A stretch of 64,000 bases of DNA, taken from NCBI GenBank assembly GCA_013398955.1, contig VWPU01001236.1, positions 1 to 64,000 of the forward strand. The letters run 5' to 3'. Below are positions 50,060 to 63,469 of the stretch, one piece after another (positions within the stretch are counted from its first letter, which is position 1; each line of letters starts with the position of its first letter). A program made the position numbers and the translations under genes. Origin of the DNA: Callaeas wilsoni (taxonomy: Eukaryota; Chordata; Aves; Passeriformes; Callaeidae). Below the pieces are notes generated by a model. That model was not told the DNA's origin, made no database searches, and was given only the letters and a program-made list of their open reading frames with translations.

Positions 50060-53000
50060 AACAAATATACCAATAAATCAAATAAATGGAATTTTGCATT
50101 TCTACATCTGAGTTAGTCATCTTAGATTCTTTTTATAGCAAGTGGAAACAAAGACAAACTTACAGATTGCCAATCATCTCATCCTACTATAGAATATTTA
50201 AAGCAAATAAGTTGTGACTCATTTCTCTTCATTAGCTACAAAGACAGCTTACAATGACTAGCTCAAATGTAGATATCTCTATGTTGACACTTCACGGTTG
50301 ACTAAGTTGCCAAAGATAGATATCTTATGTCATTTAAGATGCTGTAGGATGCTGAAAACCTCTGCACAAAGCTGGCAGATATGACGAAGGACTTATGGGA
50401 GACCTGTGGTGCTCCAGTTTAGCAGCTGGAGGTAAGGAGAGATAGCATAGCACATCTCAAATGGGAATAAATTCAGTTATTTAGGTAATTAAATCAAGTT
50501 TGTAAAATTAGGCAAGCTGAATTGCCAGTCCTTCCGTCGTGGAAAGGAAAGTTGAGACTGTAGGTAATGTTATAAATCCAATATTCTGATAAAATTAATT
50601 TGATAGGAACTCTTTTTTCACATGTTGTTAAAGACTCAGTTATCTAAAAGGTCCTCAAGGTGTACTAATGGTCAGCTAGGGTCTAAACATGTACTTTACT
50701 CAATGGAAATGTACTTCAATCGAGTCTAGTGACTTGTCTCATGCTGAATTAGGCTCTGAGGATTCAATTCAGATGCCCCACACTTGTATCTGATACCTTC
50801 CAAGACAACAGGTAAACTCAAAGTAATTCAAACACAGCCAGCAACTCTAAATCTGGGCATCAAGGTAGTGTGTGTGCCATTCTGGACAGGCAACAGAAAG
50901 CCTGGAAAAATGTGCTGGAACAAGCCAGATGATAATATATGCATGTGTGTGGACAAATGGAGCCCTCAATGTCAAGTTCATGGGCTCGTCTCATTAATGG
51001 GGAAGAAAAAGGAAGTGAACAGAAGAAAATAAAGAAGGAAAAGAGAATAGAACAAGAGGAGCTAAAAAGTGGTACAATACAATGCAGTTCATTATTTAAA
51101 GAACTACCAGTTTCAAGATCTAATTTGTTAGGGTTTTTTGGACTTTTTCCACTTTCCGCTTTATCAGTCTTCTTCTGAAATGAGATTTCTGGGAAAAAAG
51201 CCTCCAAACACAAACAACCAAACACACATATAAAAAAACTATCCCAGAAACCCCCAAAACAACCCCGTTTTCTTCCTATTTGTTTTTCTGAGAAGGATTT
51301 GTTCCCCAAGACAGTTGTCATTTTCTGTTTGTTTAGTTTGGATTAGTTAATAGCCTGTGTTCTAAAAATGGTTTCATGCTTTCTAGAATGATATCTTTCT
51401 TATGTTAACTTGACTGTTTAATTATTTTATGAGGATGGGCTTTGTGTGTTGCATATTTATTATACTAGAAAGCTCAATCCAGATCACATTCCATGGGATA
51501 TAGTCATAGTCACCAAAGTTTCTCCATTTTTTCATGGAAGAATTTGTGATTCAAAACGTGTTCAAAATTCACAAAGAAGTTGAAAAAAATCTAGAGAGGA
51601 ACTGACTCACTGAGGAAGAACAGGTAAGAAATATAAGTATGAAAGGTGCATGTCTATTTCTCCAACTGTGTTCTGCTACACCCATAGTAAGAACAGATGG
51701 ATTTTTATCTCGTATCTTCTCCATAGAATTTGTTCTATCTAGATCAAAGTAATGGAACAACACCTTCCCCACCTCCCCTCTCCATTTTAGTGTAAATATG
51801 TAATTCTTGTGCACAATTTAGAGCTAATCTCAACTTTTTCCTTATATATTAATAACTCTGATAACTGAATAGTGGGGCAATGTGGAGATTTTTTCATTTT
51901 CAAAATAATAGGGGTGAACAGTTTTTGTTATTATTATAGTCTTTGTAAATGTTACAAAGATTGTGCATCACATTTAAAAATATATTTATTTTACCTTTTA
52001 ATCACAAGGTAGAAAAGGGATATAGTAAGGCCAGAGCATCCAAGGTAAGTTTCTAAATTCATTGAACACTTTAAAATTCATAATATTTCAATGATAATCC
52101 ATGACTGAGGAATAATTATACATTCTTCTCTTTCTAGCCCTTTCAGGGTTTCATTATTTATTAAAAAATACAATGGTTCATTATTATTTATGCATATAAG
52201 TACAAATATTAAAAGTATATATTTTCAGAATGTTCTGGAACAAGAAAAGATGAAGTAAAACTCCTACCTATATTGCTACCAACAATTTCTTGCAGATTTC
52301 CTTTATCTGAGATCCTTAGTGACAATAAATAATCCCCACAACATGACTCCCTTTGTCTCAGATTTACTCAGTTTCAGGTGTACAGGTTGTCCTACATTTC
52401 TAAAAGGACATCACCCACAGGGAGAAGGATTAATGTAAGCCAGTGAAAAGAAAATCACTGAGATAAAGAATAAAATATTAGCAAATAATATACATCCCTT
52501 ATTCCAGAGAATGAGTTATTTGTTTCCATTTAGAGAATTTCCCAACATCTCTGAAAAATTGAAGGAATTTTTGATTCTTTTTTTTTTTTAGCTAGCAGTT
52601 CAAATGTGGGATAGATTTATTGAAGGAGCTAAAATTACTTTCCTTTGAAATGTTAAGTTTTATAGTTAATAATATCCTTAACACTTGAAATTTTACTAAT
52701 CTTCTTTGTTTAGGATTTCCGTTTCACATGTATAAGTACTGTAACAATAGGTTCACAGGAAAAACAAAATCTGCACTGAGCTGACTTGATTTTGTTTGTC
52801 ATTTTTAGACAAGTTTTAGATTAATGAACTACAGTTCTCTGTTTTTATAGATAATATACATTTTGACTGCCAAGAAAATGTCAATGTAAATTAATAAGGG
52901 CATCAGTGTTCTGAGAGGTTTGAAATTATGGAGTTTTTTTGTGAAACATACTATATTGATTATTATAAAAATAATAATGTTCAAAAAATTTTACATGGGA

Positions 53001-56000
53001 TTTATACAGTATATATCAATTAGTTGTCCTTTTCTAATTTCTTTTTGATGTTCCTGTTACTGTAATTTAAGAAAGCTCCTTTGTCACATATTCGTTATAA
53101 TTTTCTAGGTTTTATTTCCTTGACTGTTTAATCTGTTTCTTTTCTCAAAGGGCTATAAATTGCTGCAGCCAAACATTTTAGGTTTAAATGAGATGACATG
53201 ATCTGAACATGAAAGATTTTGTGTCAAGATGATCATTATTTAGCAGGTGAATAGGGAGAATAGCAGATATTTGGTCTAACCTAGCTGTTAGCAGTTATAC
53301 TGAAGTTAATTTTGGGAATTGCAATATATATTGTCCTTAAAAAGCAATTTTTTTTTTCTAAATCTTCACACCAAGGTTTCAGCTACTTTTTTTTTTATAA
53401 ATGGCTATCTAAATAGAAATCTACAAACATTCTGGCTTCAGCGTGTGGCATATTGTTAACATCCAAGGAAAAAGAGTTTTGCTTTTGCAACTCATTTAAA
53501 AAATCATAAAGATATCTATTAATAGGTGTATTTTACCTAAATAGTTATTTCATGGTTAACAGAAAAGATTTGCTTGTTTGCAATTTTTTTTCTCAGCTAA
53601 GAAAGTGATCTACCTAGGAATTTGTTTAATGCTTGTCTTAATGGAATTTACAGTAATTTAGGTTTCTACAGTATTCCTCAAAACTGAATTTATTATTTTC
53701 TTTGGAGTATCACACATCCTACCTCTGACGACTACTCATTTGTAGCTTCTGATGTAATTCTTACTCTGGCCAGGAAGTAATACATGGAATAGTGATGCCT
53801 TTAGCGCTTTCTCTATATTTAAAATATTTTCATAAACACTCATAACTGAAACAAATGTAAATGTTCTATTCTCTGGTATAGATTAAATAGGTTGGCCTTA
53901 ATTTGAAAAGTTAGATGTATATGTCTCTTCTTTGTAAAATTTTTAAAGCAAAATGACATAGTCATATGTTCTTTGGGGGTGGAGGTCTGGTGGGATGAGA
54001 ACAAGAAAGAAAAGAGAGCTTTGGGGGTGTTATGGAGAAATTACTCCTCTTCCGCCAACTCTAGAAAGCTTAGTGAAAAGGTGGTTAATTAATGAAAACA
54101 GAAAGAATGGTAAGTGCAGTTTTTCTTAGCACTATTTTAAAAGTGAATAAATCAACAAGATTTAAATTAAAGCTCTGTACAGATGGGTAGAACAGGAATA
54201 TATTAATATTACTGACTGCTTCTGATAGCTCTGAACTTTTATGAACATATCACTTTATAATGTGTTTTAAAAAAACATTTTTTTAGAATATTGGCATAAA
54301 AAAATGTAATGTCTCCTGAAGAAGCAACCTAGAGACTTTATAAGGGACTTCTTTTATAAAAAGTATCCAATTTGGCAGATAAGGGTTTTTTTAAAAATTC
54401 CTAAATACCAAATTAAATAGCTAAATGACTAAGGGAGAACTAAATAATTAAACATTCTATCAAACTTAGTAAACTCTGTCTTATTGCCCAAATGAAATGC
54501 ATACAGCCATACAAGCTTAATGTATCTATAAATTCCTGTACAAAACCATGAGCAAAACTTGGGAAAAAAAACTTCACAAGTTGTGATAAAATTCTTCAAT
54601 CTTGCAAGAATCTTTAATTTCAGTTCCTGTAAGAGAACAGTTCAGAGAGAACAGTGGAAATCCACACTTGAAATATGAACTGAAACATATGTAAAACCTC
54701 TGCTTACCACAGATGCTTCTAATTAACTCTTTTGAGGTAAAACACTGGAATCCTATGGACTAATGCAGGGTAAAAACAAAAGAAAAATAAATTTCTGAGA
54801 TATTCAGTTATCTCATTTTTTCTCCAGAAAAAATGATGTGCCAAATCAAATAATGGCAATATATAAGTGAATATAACACTAAGAAACCACTGGAAAAGAA
54901 ACTTTAGGCTTATGTCACATTACGACATGAATGAGGAAATGTCTTCAGACAGAACTTAAGCACTTTTTATGTCTATATGGGGGGATTTTGTGCTGGGACA
55001 AAGGTAAATTTTTCAAATATCATCCATAGAATCTGTTGTTAATGAGTGTCATTTGTAGAAACACAGCTCTTGAATTTCAGTGTATGGATAATCAGAAAAA
55101 TAAGGCACTGTTTGTTTTAAAAATACAAATCTGACTTGTTTGTAATGAGAAGGAAAATAGGAGTGAGAATGGATGAAATCAAAACCAAAACTGAGGACCC
55201 TGTAATGTCACTCAGGCAAAGCCCTAAATATCAGCACTGATATTTAGGAAAGCAAATTGGAAAATACAATATCAAACCTTAACTTTCTTAGTAGCATAAG
55301 GTATCAATCACGCTGATATTTTCTACTGAAAACTTCCTCACAGGCTTATTCTTATAGTGTTGTGGATGAAGCGATCACCTATGTGTTCAAATTTGTCCTC
55401 AGAGGACACATCTTCTTAACTAGATCTCATGGAAGTCTTGGCTCGCTCAGGATGAAAGCAGCACAATGCACTTCAGTGGTTAAATGTCTACTGCTTCCCT
55501 AATAATTTTGTGTCTGGATAGCTCATTAGAAAGTGACGGTGGAGTTGGATGTGTTGGATACACTGGTCCTGTGCAGCAGTAGTGCTGGGTGAGGATTACG
55601 GCTGCCTTCTGGTTGAAGCTGTGTAACTATGCCCGTGTCATACAGAACATGCCACAACGGACCACGACGGAAAGAAAGAGGAGGCAAGCTCAGATAACAC
55701 ATCTTTATTGTCCTAAACCAAAGTAAGGCATTCAGTGTAAGGCAGATAAGTCCCTTTAACTCAAGTTGAGCAGCCAGAGGTGTCCTAAAGCTTTCTGGAA
55801 GGAACTGTATTGGGAATCTCAAAAATTTCATATCTTTCCAAGAGAATAATTTTTTATTGTGTATGTCAGCTACATAGATGAAGGAAACTGATCTTTAGAG
55901 TTCACTTGGGAGTTGAAGAAGGTCTTAATTATGTAACAAGTTTATGTCTAAATTTAAGGAGCTCAAGCTAAGAGCTTCACTAGCATTCATAAGCACTTTA

Positions 56001-56255
56001 TCTCTGCTGAGTTTTATAGGACATAAGAGGCACCTTTCAGGATTTAAAAAAAAATAAAAATCCTAAAATATGGATTAAAATAGGCCTCTAGGTTAAGCAG
56101 ATGTTTCCCTTGGCTTAAAATGAAATGACTGAAGCTGAAATCATAATGATAAAGAAGACATGAATCAATTTATAGGATTTTTAAAATATATGTTATTTTA
56201 AATATTCTGCCATTATTCCAGATTCCTGAATCAGCTATTGAGGGTATAAAGAAAA
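50060..56255. other. Unassigned AT-rich DNA
   Basis: Six kilobases without a recognisable gene or element. A GC-richer patch at 55500-55830 includes an antisense AATAAA (complement of tttatt near 55702) and a 101-codon minus-strand frame of unknown nature. The 153-codon minus-strand frame at 50860-51321 is C/F/S-rich and matches nothing I know. Confidence 0.45.
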
Positions 56256-56261
56256 CTGAAG

Positions 56262-56306
56262 TTCAAACAAACAAACAAACAAACAACAAAAAAAACAACA
56301 ACAAAA
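56262..56306 (+). repeat. (CAAA)n simple repeat grading into A-rich tract
   Basis: Five caaa units are followed by caac and poly-A units. Confidence 0.9.
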
Positions 56307-56579
56307 AGAAAACAGAAAAAAAAGAGATGATAGATAGGAAATGATGAAAAGGAAAAAAGAGAAAACCCAAAGTCCCTCACAAAGGTATACATGTTTGTTT
56401 ACATTGATTTCAGTTCTGAGAGTTAGCCACAATGCTGCAATATGCTGTTCAGCAAATTTCGTTACGGAAAAGAAAAATATCCACTCCCTTCTTTTTTTTT
56501 TCTTTTGTAAAAACTGTAATTTCACAAAAATTACAAAAGAAAACATTTTATTTCACATAAGTTTCAGTCTTCACTGAAG

Positions 56580-57470
56580 TTAATTTAATTCTTGAGGACT
56601 AATGCACTATGATAAACATATCTCATTTAATTTTGCATAATGCCTTTATCTACATTGGATGTGATGGAAGACGGTTTCTTTAGTGTGCATTGTTCTGATA
56701 CCAACAGATGGAAGGCATTTTATTTTAGTTAACTTCTAAGTTTTAAAAATACACCTTCCTTTCCAGAGTAATTGTATCACCCCTTCTAGCATTGTCTTTC
56801 AGGCAGCTTGATTGCGGGAGAAAAGATTGTCTTGTCCTCTACCAGAGCTTATCAGAAAGTTAGACAAAGACATGAAAAGCCTAAGAGTTATATTTTTAAG
56901 GCATAACTTCACATTGTCTACCTATACATCATTTCATTAAACTAAAATAATGAACAAAAAACATAACTATTTTCTTAAATAGGAAAATTCCCCATTTAAA
57001 TTCTGTTTTTTCTATATTTGTGTATATCTGGATAACTTCTGATAATACCCTTACATATGCCAATAAAATCCAACATAAAATACCACCTGTTCTTTTAAAT
57101 AAACCTTCTGTTTTCATCTTTGAATGGAGCCACATATGGTAGATTAGATTAGCATGAAAACCAACAAATTCTGTCATAAAAATTAGATGAAAATGGAGAC
57201 GTTCGCAAAGGATTAGTAGTGTATGTTTTTTTGTTTATTTCTTCCTAAGAGGAGGGAAAACCAGACAATAAAGTTCTTTTTTGTTAGAAGCCTTTTTATA
57301 TCCTGTTTTGGGCATGTTTACTTAAGCACCAGGACTGATTTGTCTTTTCATATCAACAACTATATTATTAGATGATTTTAAAAAATAAAAAAGAACACAA
57401 ATAACCAAAAACCCCCTTCACCTCTCTGGAAATTGATTATGCTTAAGAGGGACAAAATAGCAAAAAATGG
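56580..57470. other. Unassigned AT-rich DNA
   Basis: Nothing recognised. Confidence 0.5.
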
Positions 57471-57475
57471 AAACC

Positions 57476-57566
57476 CAGCAACAACAACAACCAAACAAAC
57501 AAACAAACCAACAAAACAAATGCCCAAAACATCCCAACCAACCAACCAACCAACCAACCAACCAGC
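57476..57566 (+). repeat. (CAA)n, (CAAA)n and (CCAA)n compound repeat
   Basis: Blocks of caa and caaa units lead into about eight ccaa units (57533-57566). The strand asymmetry produces a repetitive G-W-L-V frame on the minus strand, which is not a gene. Confidence 0.92.
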
Positions 57567-57569
57567 CAA

Positions 57570-58395
57570 AACCAGCACTCAAGATGATATAAAGGGAAAA
57601 GAAATGATGGTTCTGTTGATGTCAGGGTCTAGTTTGTGGACTACAGAACCTTTCCCTCTCCAAAATGTTCAGAGCAGTTTTGTCTGTGCAAGAAGTTTTT
57701 TCTTCTTCTTGTTGTTGCTTTTTTTTTAAGCTGGGATTCTTTGTGTATAAACACTTGTGAAGGACCACTCAATCTCTTTAAGAAAGATCTGCTCCTTCCT
57801 TACCTGTTGCCTGGCAACCAGGAGCTAAATCCAACTTCTCCATCCCCTGCAAACTCCTGTGACTACCCTGCAGGGAAATGGCTTTTTATGAGGGCAACTT
57901 TACCATTTCTCATCCTCAGTTTCAAAAGCTGTGAAGTGTACAGGATTTGACTAAGATCTTCTTCCAGGAAACTAAGAAGCTACAGGTCTTCTTACTAAAA
58001 ATGCTATTTCCCCATTGTGAAAGAAAATAACTGGAAAGGAAAGTGAAATAATTCAATTTTTTTTGCTTTGATTTTTAATTTTTAATCTTGCCTGTTTACA
58101 CAGAAACAGCGTTCAAGTTAGTTGTTTCAGATTCTCTCATAACAATGCCAGAACTGAGAGTAATGCTAGCAATTTATAAACTTTAATATGCAAATTCCCA
58201 GAAATTTATAATTGTTGTTAGCTCCTTTGAACAGAGATGAATTATCTGCACCATCAAAAAAGGGGTTTTGTCATAGATTTATGAAGATCCTTATCATAAG
58301 TTAAAAGTGCAACAGGTAGTCACCTGCACACTGAATTTTTGTTTGAAACATGTGGGCCTACATCTAAAGCTGGGGTACTTCTTAATAATCATCAC
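57570..58395. other. Unassigned DNA
   Basis: Mixed composition. A more GC-balanced patch lies at 57760-57890, but no recognisable exon or element. Confidence 0.45.
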
Positions 58396-58398
58396 ATC

Positions 58399-58495
58399 AA
58401 GGAGAGGAGAGGAGGTGACAGGGAGGGGAGGGAAGGAGGGGGAAGAAAGAGGATGGGAGGGAAAAGGAAAGAGAGAGGGAAAGGGAGAGGGAAGA
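58399..58495 (+). repeat. G/A polypurine tract
   Basis: Nearly 100 bases of almost pure purine on the plus strand, mostly ggagg, ggga and gaaa units, with only about three pyrimidine interruptions (gtgac, gatggg). Such mirror-like polypurine sequence can form triplex (H-DNA). Open frames on both strands over it are low complexity. Confidence 0.92.
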
Positions 58496-58509
58496 TCAAG
58501 CAAGGCAAG

Positions 58510-61150
58510 GCTGCAAATGTCTATTTGATCTTTTATCCATGACATTGAGAACTTTATATCATTGTCTTTATTTCTTCTTGCACTGGGGCATTTCTTGTTT
58601 AAATATTTCTCTTCCTTTACAATAGCGTTGAAGTCCCTCACTATTTCTATGTACTTTACATCTAGAGATCCAAAGAGCAATGAAGGTAAAACACAAGCTG
58701 ATACACAATTTTCTAATCTTGACTTTAAAAATTATGGATTTTCTAAATCAATTTCTTCAAACACACTCTCAGTGAGAAGCTAGTGGTCATTTTTTTTTAA
58801 TTTTTGTTTTGTTTTTTTGTATAGTGGAGCTTTTCACATGAGTTTTGTTTGTCACATGAGTTTTGTAGGTAATATGGATCAAATAACCAGTGCTGCTTTT
58901 TCAATTTGTTTTTTATGTTTCTGATACCATCAAATAAATATTTTGTAGAAAAATGCATTATTCATGCATATTGTACGGGATCCTGAACTATTTATTTAGT
59001 CATTCTGTATCTGACTATAAAAAGTATGACTTTATTTATAGACATGGTGAGTACAATTAAATATTATGGTTTTTAAAAAATTGTAGAGGTTTCAATTATT
59101 TCTAATGACAACAATACTTGTTTAGTCTACTTCCTGGTTTAGTAATCAATGGAAAAATACTGCATATAAGATATGCATTTAAAGTCACTAAGAACAATTA
59201 TAATATTCTTGAAGAAAAACCACAAAAATTACTAATATTAGTTCTAGCACATAGTGAGTATAATCCTGAGTAATATGTATATTTACTTTACAATACTTGA
59301 AAGTTTCAGCCTTATTCTCCTCATTTCTTATAAAATGGTACAAAGATTCAATATGGAATGACTTCAATTTATAAGGTGGGTAACTCCAATTCCAGACTTA
59401 AAAATATAGCCTCCTCACTGATCAAAGTCGAAACAAGACTAGAAACATCTGTTTTCAGTAGGGACACGACTAATAACTAAATCAGGATGCCTAAAGGCTC
59501 TTACCTACCTGCCCTGATAGTCTGTTTGGTTCTGCATTCCTGACAGTTTTCTCACATTGAAAATCATATTTCATGCTACATTTCAGACCAAGCAAGCTTG
59601 TAGAACAGTTGCTGAAACCCTTCTTCTTTAATATAAGCATAAGTATTTTGTTCCTATTATGGCTATATAAATCTACCTTCTGCTTAGCCACCTGTAGAAA
59701 ATTGCACCTAAAGATATGCAGAAAGTTTGCACTGAACCTTGAAGATGTACTCTGACATCCAGCTGGAAATTCAAACTGTTCTAAAGCTGAGAAAGTTTCT
59801 ACATAGTCAGTAGTTAAAGCCATTAAGGTGTTTGGTCCAACAACTAGAGCAACAAAAAAACAGGAGTAAAATTTCAGGGTAAGAAACAGGAAGCATGTAC
59901 TGTCTCTGTGAGAGTTAGAGGAGACATAGGGGCAGACTTGCTTAATTCTTCAAAACAGGCTAAGAGGTCATTAAAGTTCACTGGCTTAAAAATTATTAGT
60001 TCTTTGCACAGTAATTACTCTGAGATGGGTGTATTATACTTTTTTATTCTCCCAAGATCGTATCATGAGTTATATTATATTTATATTATATTATGTTATG
60101 TTTACTTACTTGTATAATATTACATATTTCATGCAGATATAGACAAAGTTACTTCTGAAAAACAACTGCTAGGTTTTGACTTCTGAGGCTCCCTGTTTTG
60201 GCTTGTACTCCCATCCTCTGTAGGCATTCAAGACTCGGAGTATGAAAGGTGATGCTCCAGTGATAAACATTGGTGCTACTGGAAGACAACCATTTCACCT
60301 GGATGTTTAGGGTTGATTTGTAAGGACAATTCAGACTGTCATGGTGAAGAGGTGACATTTCGCTTTCAGCTGTCATCCTGAAATCAACAAACTGAGTTTA
60401 CTATCATGCCATGGTGATGTCTTCACAGAAAATAATTTCAGGCTTGTAAAGGAAAGCTGACTGAATAAACATGGTGTGATGAAATTTAGGGCATTTGCTA
60501 AATCTTGCCTAGGTGATTATAGAATAACCTGAAGTGCTACAGCAGCAGCTATGTTAGGGACTTCTGGGGGCTGCTCATCACATTTTGAAAAGTTAAGATG
60601 ATGTGTGAATCAAGAGGGATCAACATCGGTGGTTTAGAACGTGGGTTGTTCATAACCACCAATAGAAACAACCTAAATTCAGTTTAAATAGGGTGTACTG
60701 TTCCATTCTTGACAGCAGAACTATTTTTGGTCATATTAATGAAGAAACTACTGATTAGGGTGGTTTGCTTCTTTCTCACTAACTGAACTTTCTTGATCAT
60801 TTTTCACCAATTAATATATTTTTTCTTAACTATTTTGTTAGTAAATGACATGCAATTTTGGCAGATTTGGACTTTTTTCCTGACTCTTAGCTCTAAATAA
60901 GAAACCTTTTGTTCCTGCCACGGTACAGCATCTTTTGTATATTTTATTTCCTTCCATGATAATGAACTGGACATCTGGGACAACTCTTATGTTAGTGTTG
61001 GCTACATATATTGTTCAGACAAAAAGGTTACAAGGTACCCTCTTTAGGTAAGGATCAGATAGCAAAATTAGCAGAATAACAAATGTCTCCAAAGAACTAA
61101 AACCTCAAACAAGTTGTTAAATGTCACTTAATAACTATTGGTTAAACTGG
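58510..61150. other. Unassigned AT-rich DNA
   Basis: No gene or transposon recognised. A weak exon-like pattern on the minus strand near 60290-60380 is noted under findings. Confidence 0.45.
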
Positions 61151-61159
61151 ATCAAGAGC

Positions 61160-61292
61160 ACTCTGGTCTGCCTTAGGGTGTTTCCAGCAGGCAGCCAAGG
61201 GAAGTAAACCTTTCCTCCTACTCAGCATGGGGTGCCACAACTGGAGTGCTGAGTCCAGATCTGGGTCTCCAGTACAAGCAAGAAAGTAGAAA
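61160..61292 (+). mobile_element. CR1 LINE fragment, internal ORF2 C-terminal part
   Basis: A short sense-orientation CR1 piece recognisable from agcaggcagccaagggaagt, ctactcagcatggggtg, caactggagtgctgagtcca and gggtctccagtacaagcaag. It corresponds to the ORF2 region for A-S-R-x-R-E-V-I-L-P-L-Y-S-A and W-A-P-Q-Y-K. Both ends are missing; only about 130 bases remain. Confidence 0.8.
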
Positions 61293-61515
61293 AATTAAGA
61301 AAAGTAATAAGCAAGCAAGCAAGGACAAATATCTCAAAATGGAGAGATTACAAATTGCTGTGAAAGTAAAAAATCAGAGGTAATAAACTACTGTGACTAT
61401 GGTACAAGCTTTCTAACAGCAGATGCATCAATAGGTGTCATTCAGAAGAACAATCCAAAACCAGCCCTATAATAGAAAAGTCATCCTGTAGACTTTAATG
61501 TACTCATTCTTTCAA

Positions 61516-61606
61516 AAAAAAAAACAAACAAAAAACCAAAAACAAACAAACAAACAAACAAAAAAACCCAAAAAACCACCACCAAAAAAAAACAGAAAAA
61601 AAACCT
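61516..61606 (+). repeat. A-rich simple repeat with (CAAA)n
   Basis: About 90 bases of A runs with caaa, ccaaa and cca units. It could be the decayed tail of an unrecognised retroposed sequence. Confidence 0.88.
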
Positions 61607-61609
61607 AAG

Positions 61610-62405
61610 TTATTTCACTGCCCAAAACCAAAACACTGAAAATCTTAAATTGCTGTACTACCCAAAAAGATGTGATTATTTCTTTTAAAGCCTACAGAAT
61701 TTTGACTAACAATTCAAAATAATTAAACACTAAGTAATAAATATGAAGTCACAAAATAGTATAAGAAAAGTGAAATATATAAGTTATTCAAATATTTTAG
61801 CTGTTAAAATTTGAGCTGCATTATTTTGACTGAAACTATTGGCCTTGTGACATTTTTTCTTTCAAATAGCTCTACTCAGTTTTGCAGGGGATTAATATCC
61901 CCACTCCAACAAAAAACAGCCAAATTCGAAACCATTCTTAGTTCTAAGGAAGCACATTTCATTATTATGTTATTTTTATACAGAACAACGGGATAAATTG
62001 AAAGATTACAATTCAACTATTTTTCATTGGCTGGAAAAGTGTAGAAACATAGCACAGAAATAATTTTATTTGACATGACTCTATCAGAGCCTTTCCTGAA
62101 AATTGTCACAGATGAATATATGGTAGGATAGATGCCAGAACAGAACTATACCATCCAGTGATGTATTATGTCCTCCTTTACTAATGAAGATCATTATATT
62201 TTTCTGTCCAGACCTGTTTAAAGCCCCACTGTAGAACCAGTCAAACAGGTCCAAGCTCTGTCCAAGATGTGCTTAAGTCCAATAGGCTTCACATGGAATT
62301 CTATATTTTATTCCTATCAATGTCAGGGGTTTAAGACTTATTCTAGAAAAGTTAGAATTAGTCCATAGAGAAACACTTTCAAAATTCTAGTCTTAAGAGT
62401 AGAGT
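61610..62405. other. Unassigned AT-rich DNA
   Basis: Nothing recognised. Confidence 0.5.
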
Positions 62406-62410
62406 TGTAG

Positions 62411-62605
62411 ACAGGCTTGGGCAGGAAGGGACTTTGAAGAACATCAAGGTCCAAAACCCTTCCACGGACAAGGACAGCTTCCACTAGACCAGGGTGCTTA
62501 AAGCCTCATCCAACCTGGCCTTGAACAATCCCTGGGATGAGGCATCCACAACCTCTCTGGGCAAACTGCTCCAGTGCCTCACCACCCCTTAACTGAGGAA
62601 AGTCT
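62411..62605 (-). mobile_element. CR1 LINE fragment, 3' end
   Basis: Antisense CR1 3' terminus: cttgggcaggaagggacttt, tccactagaccagggtgctt, aaagcctcatccaacctggc, cttgaacaatccctgggatg, aggcatccacaacctctctg and ggcaaactgctccagtgcct. It is about 195 bases, 5'-truncated. It belongs to the same CR1 region as 5828-6006 but in the other orientation. Confidence 0.92.
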
Positions 62606-62609
62606 CACA

Positions 62610-63465
62610 AAAAAGTTTTGAGCTATGTACATACTACAGATATTTTAAACTTTCAATATTATCAGTACCTAAAATCTGTACAACATAAATTACTTTTCCC
62701 TCAGATCTCTGTATTTCATAATTTCGTGATATACACACATACCTTGTTCAACTAAAATTTATAACTTCATTTATTTTTTACTCATACAATAACATTTTGA
62801 AAGAACATTAGCAAATGTCAATGTCAAATATAAATGCTCTATTTTGTGGGGTTTTTTTATGTGCTGTAATATTTTGAGTGAAATATCACTTTCTATGCAG
62901 TGTACTTAATTTAAGCTTACTAGCATTTACCTAATACTACTTGTAGTTCTTTGGAAATACAAAATTAAATGTTGTAAGTGGAAACAGCTAACACTCATCT
63001 TGGAAAATGGAAACTGATTTTTTTGCATACATACATTTACAAAACATAAATTATATCTCAGAGGCAAGAATTGCTACAATACTGTCTAAGCCACATTAGA
63101 GGCCTTAATGTTGACATTTAATTCCAACTTCATATCCAGACTTCATATTCTGTGCCCATAATGATACAGCTCTCTCTTGGAAAATCAGGCAAAGAAACGC
63201 TTTCATATTCTCCTATGTAAAAAGTAAACAAACATAATCTCTACTACAATTTGGAGAGCAGCTAGTCATGAATGACATTGACTGGTAATAAAGCAGTATA
63301 GGATTTGAACTGTAATGTTCGAGAAAATTTCTTTTTTAACTCCTGCATAAGTGAAAATAGAAAGTTAAAATAAAAAAAATTGACAATAAAATACACTTAA
63401 ATATTATTATTTTCTTCTGAAAAAAATGCACAAAAACTTACATGCTTGTAGAAAATCAAAACAAA
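62610..63465. other. Unassigned AT-rich DNA
   Basis: Nothing recognised. Confidence 0.5.
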
Positions 63466-63469
63466 AGAA

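Noticed and set aside
50860..51321. 153-codon minus-strand frame and an overlapping 82-codon plus-strand frame with many cysteines (50784-51032)
   Set aside because: C/F/S-rich composition, opposite-strand overlap and no recognisable domain. Chance in this DNA is more likely.
55500..55830. Possible minus-strand gene end with AATAAA and a 101-codon frame
   Set aside because: The AATAAA lies inside the open frame rather than after it, and no frame gives a recognisable protein.
58294..58680. 128-codon minus-strand frame rich in S, P and F
   Set aside because: The repetitive part is simply the translation of the polypurine tract.
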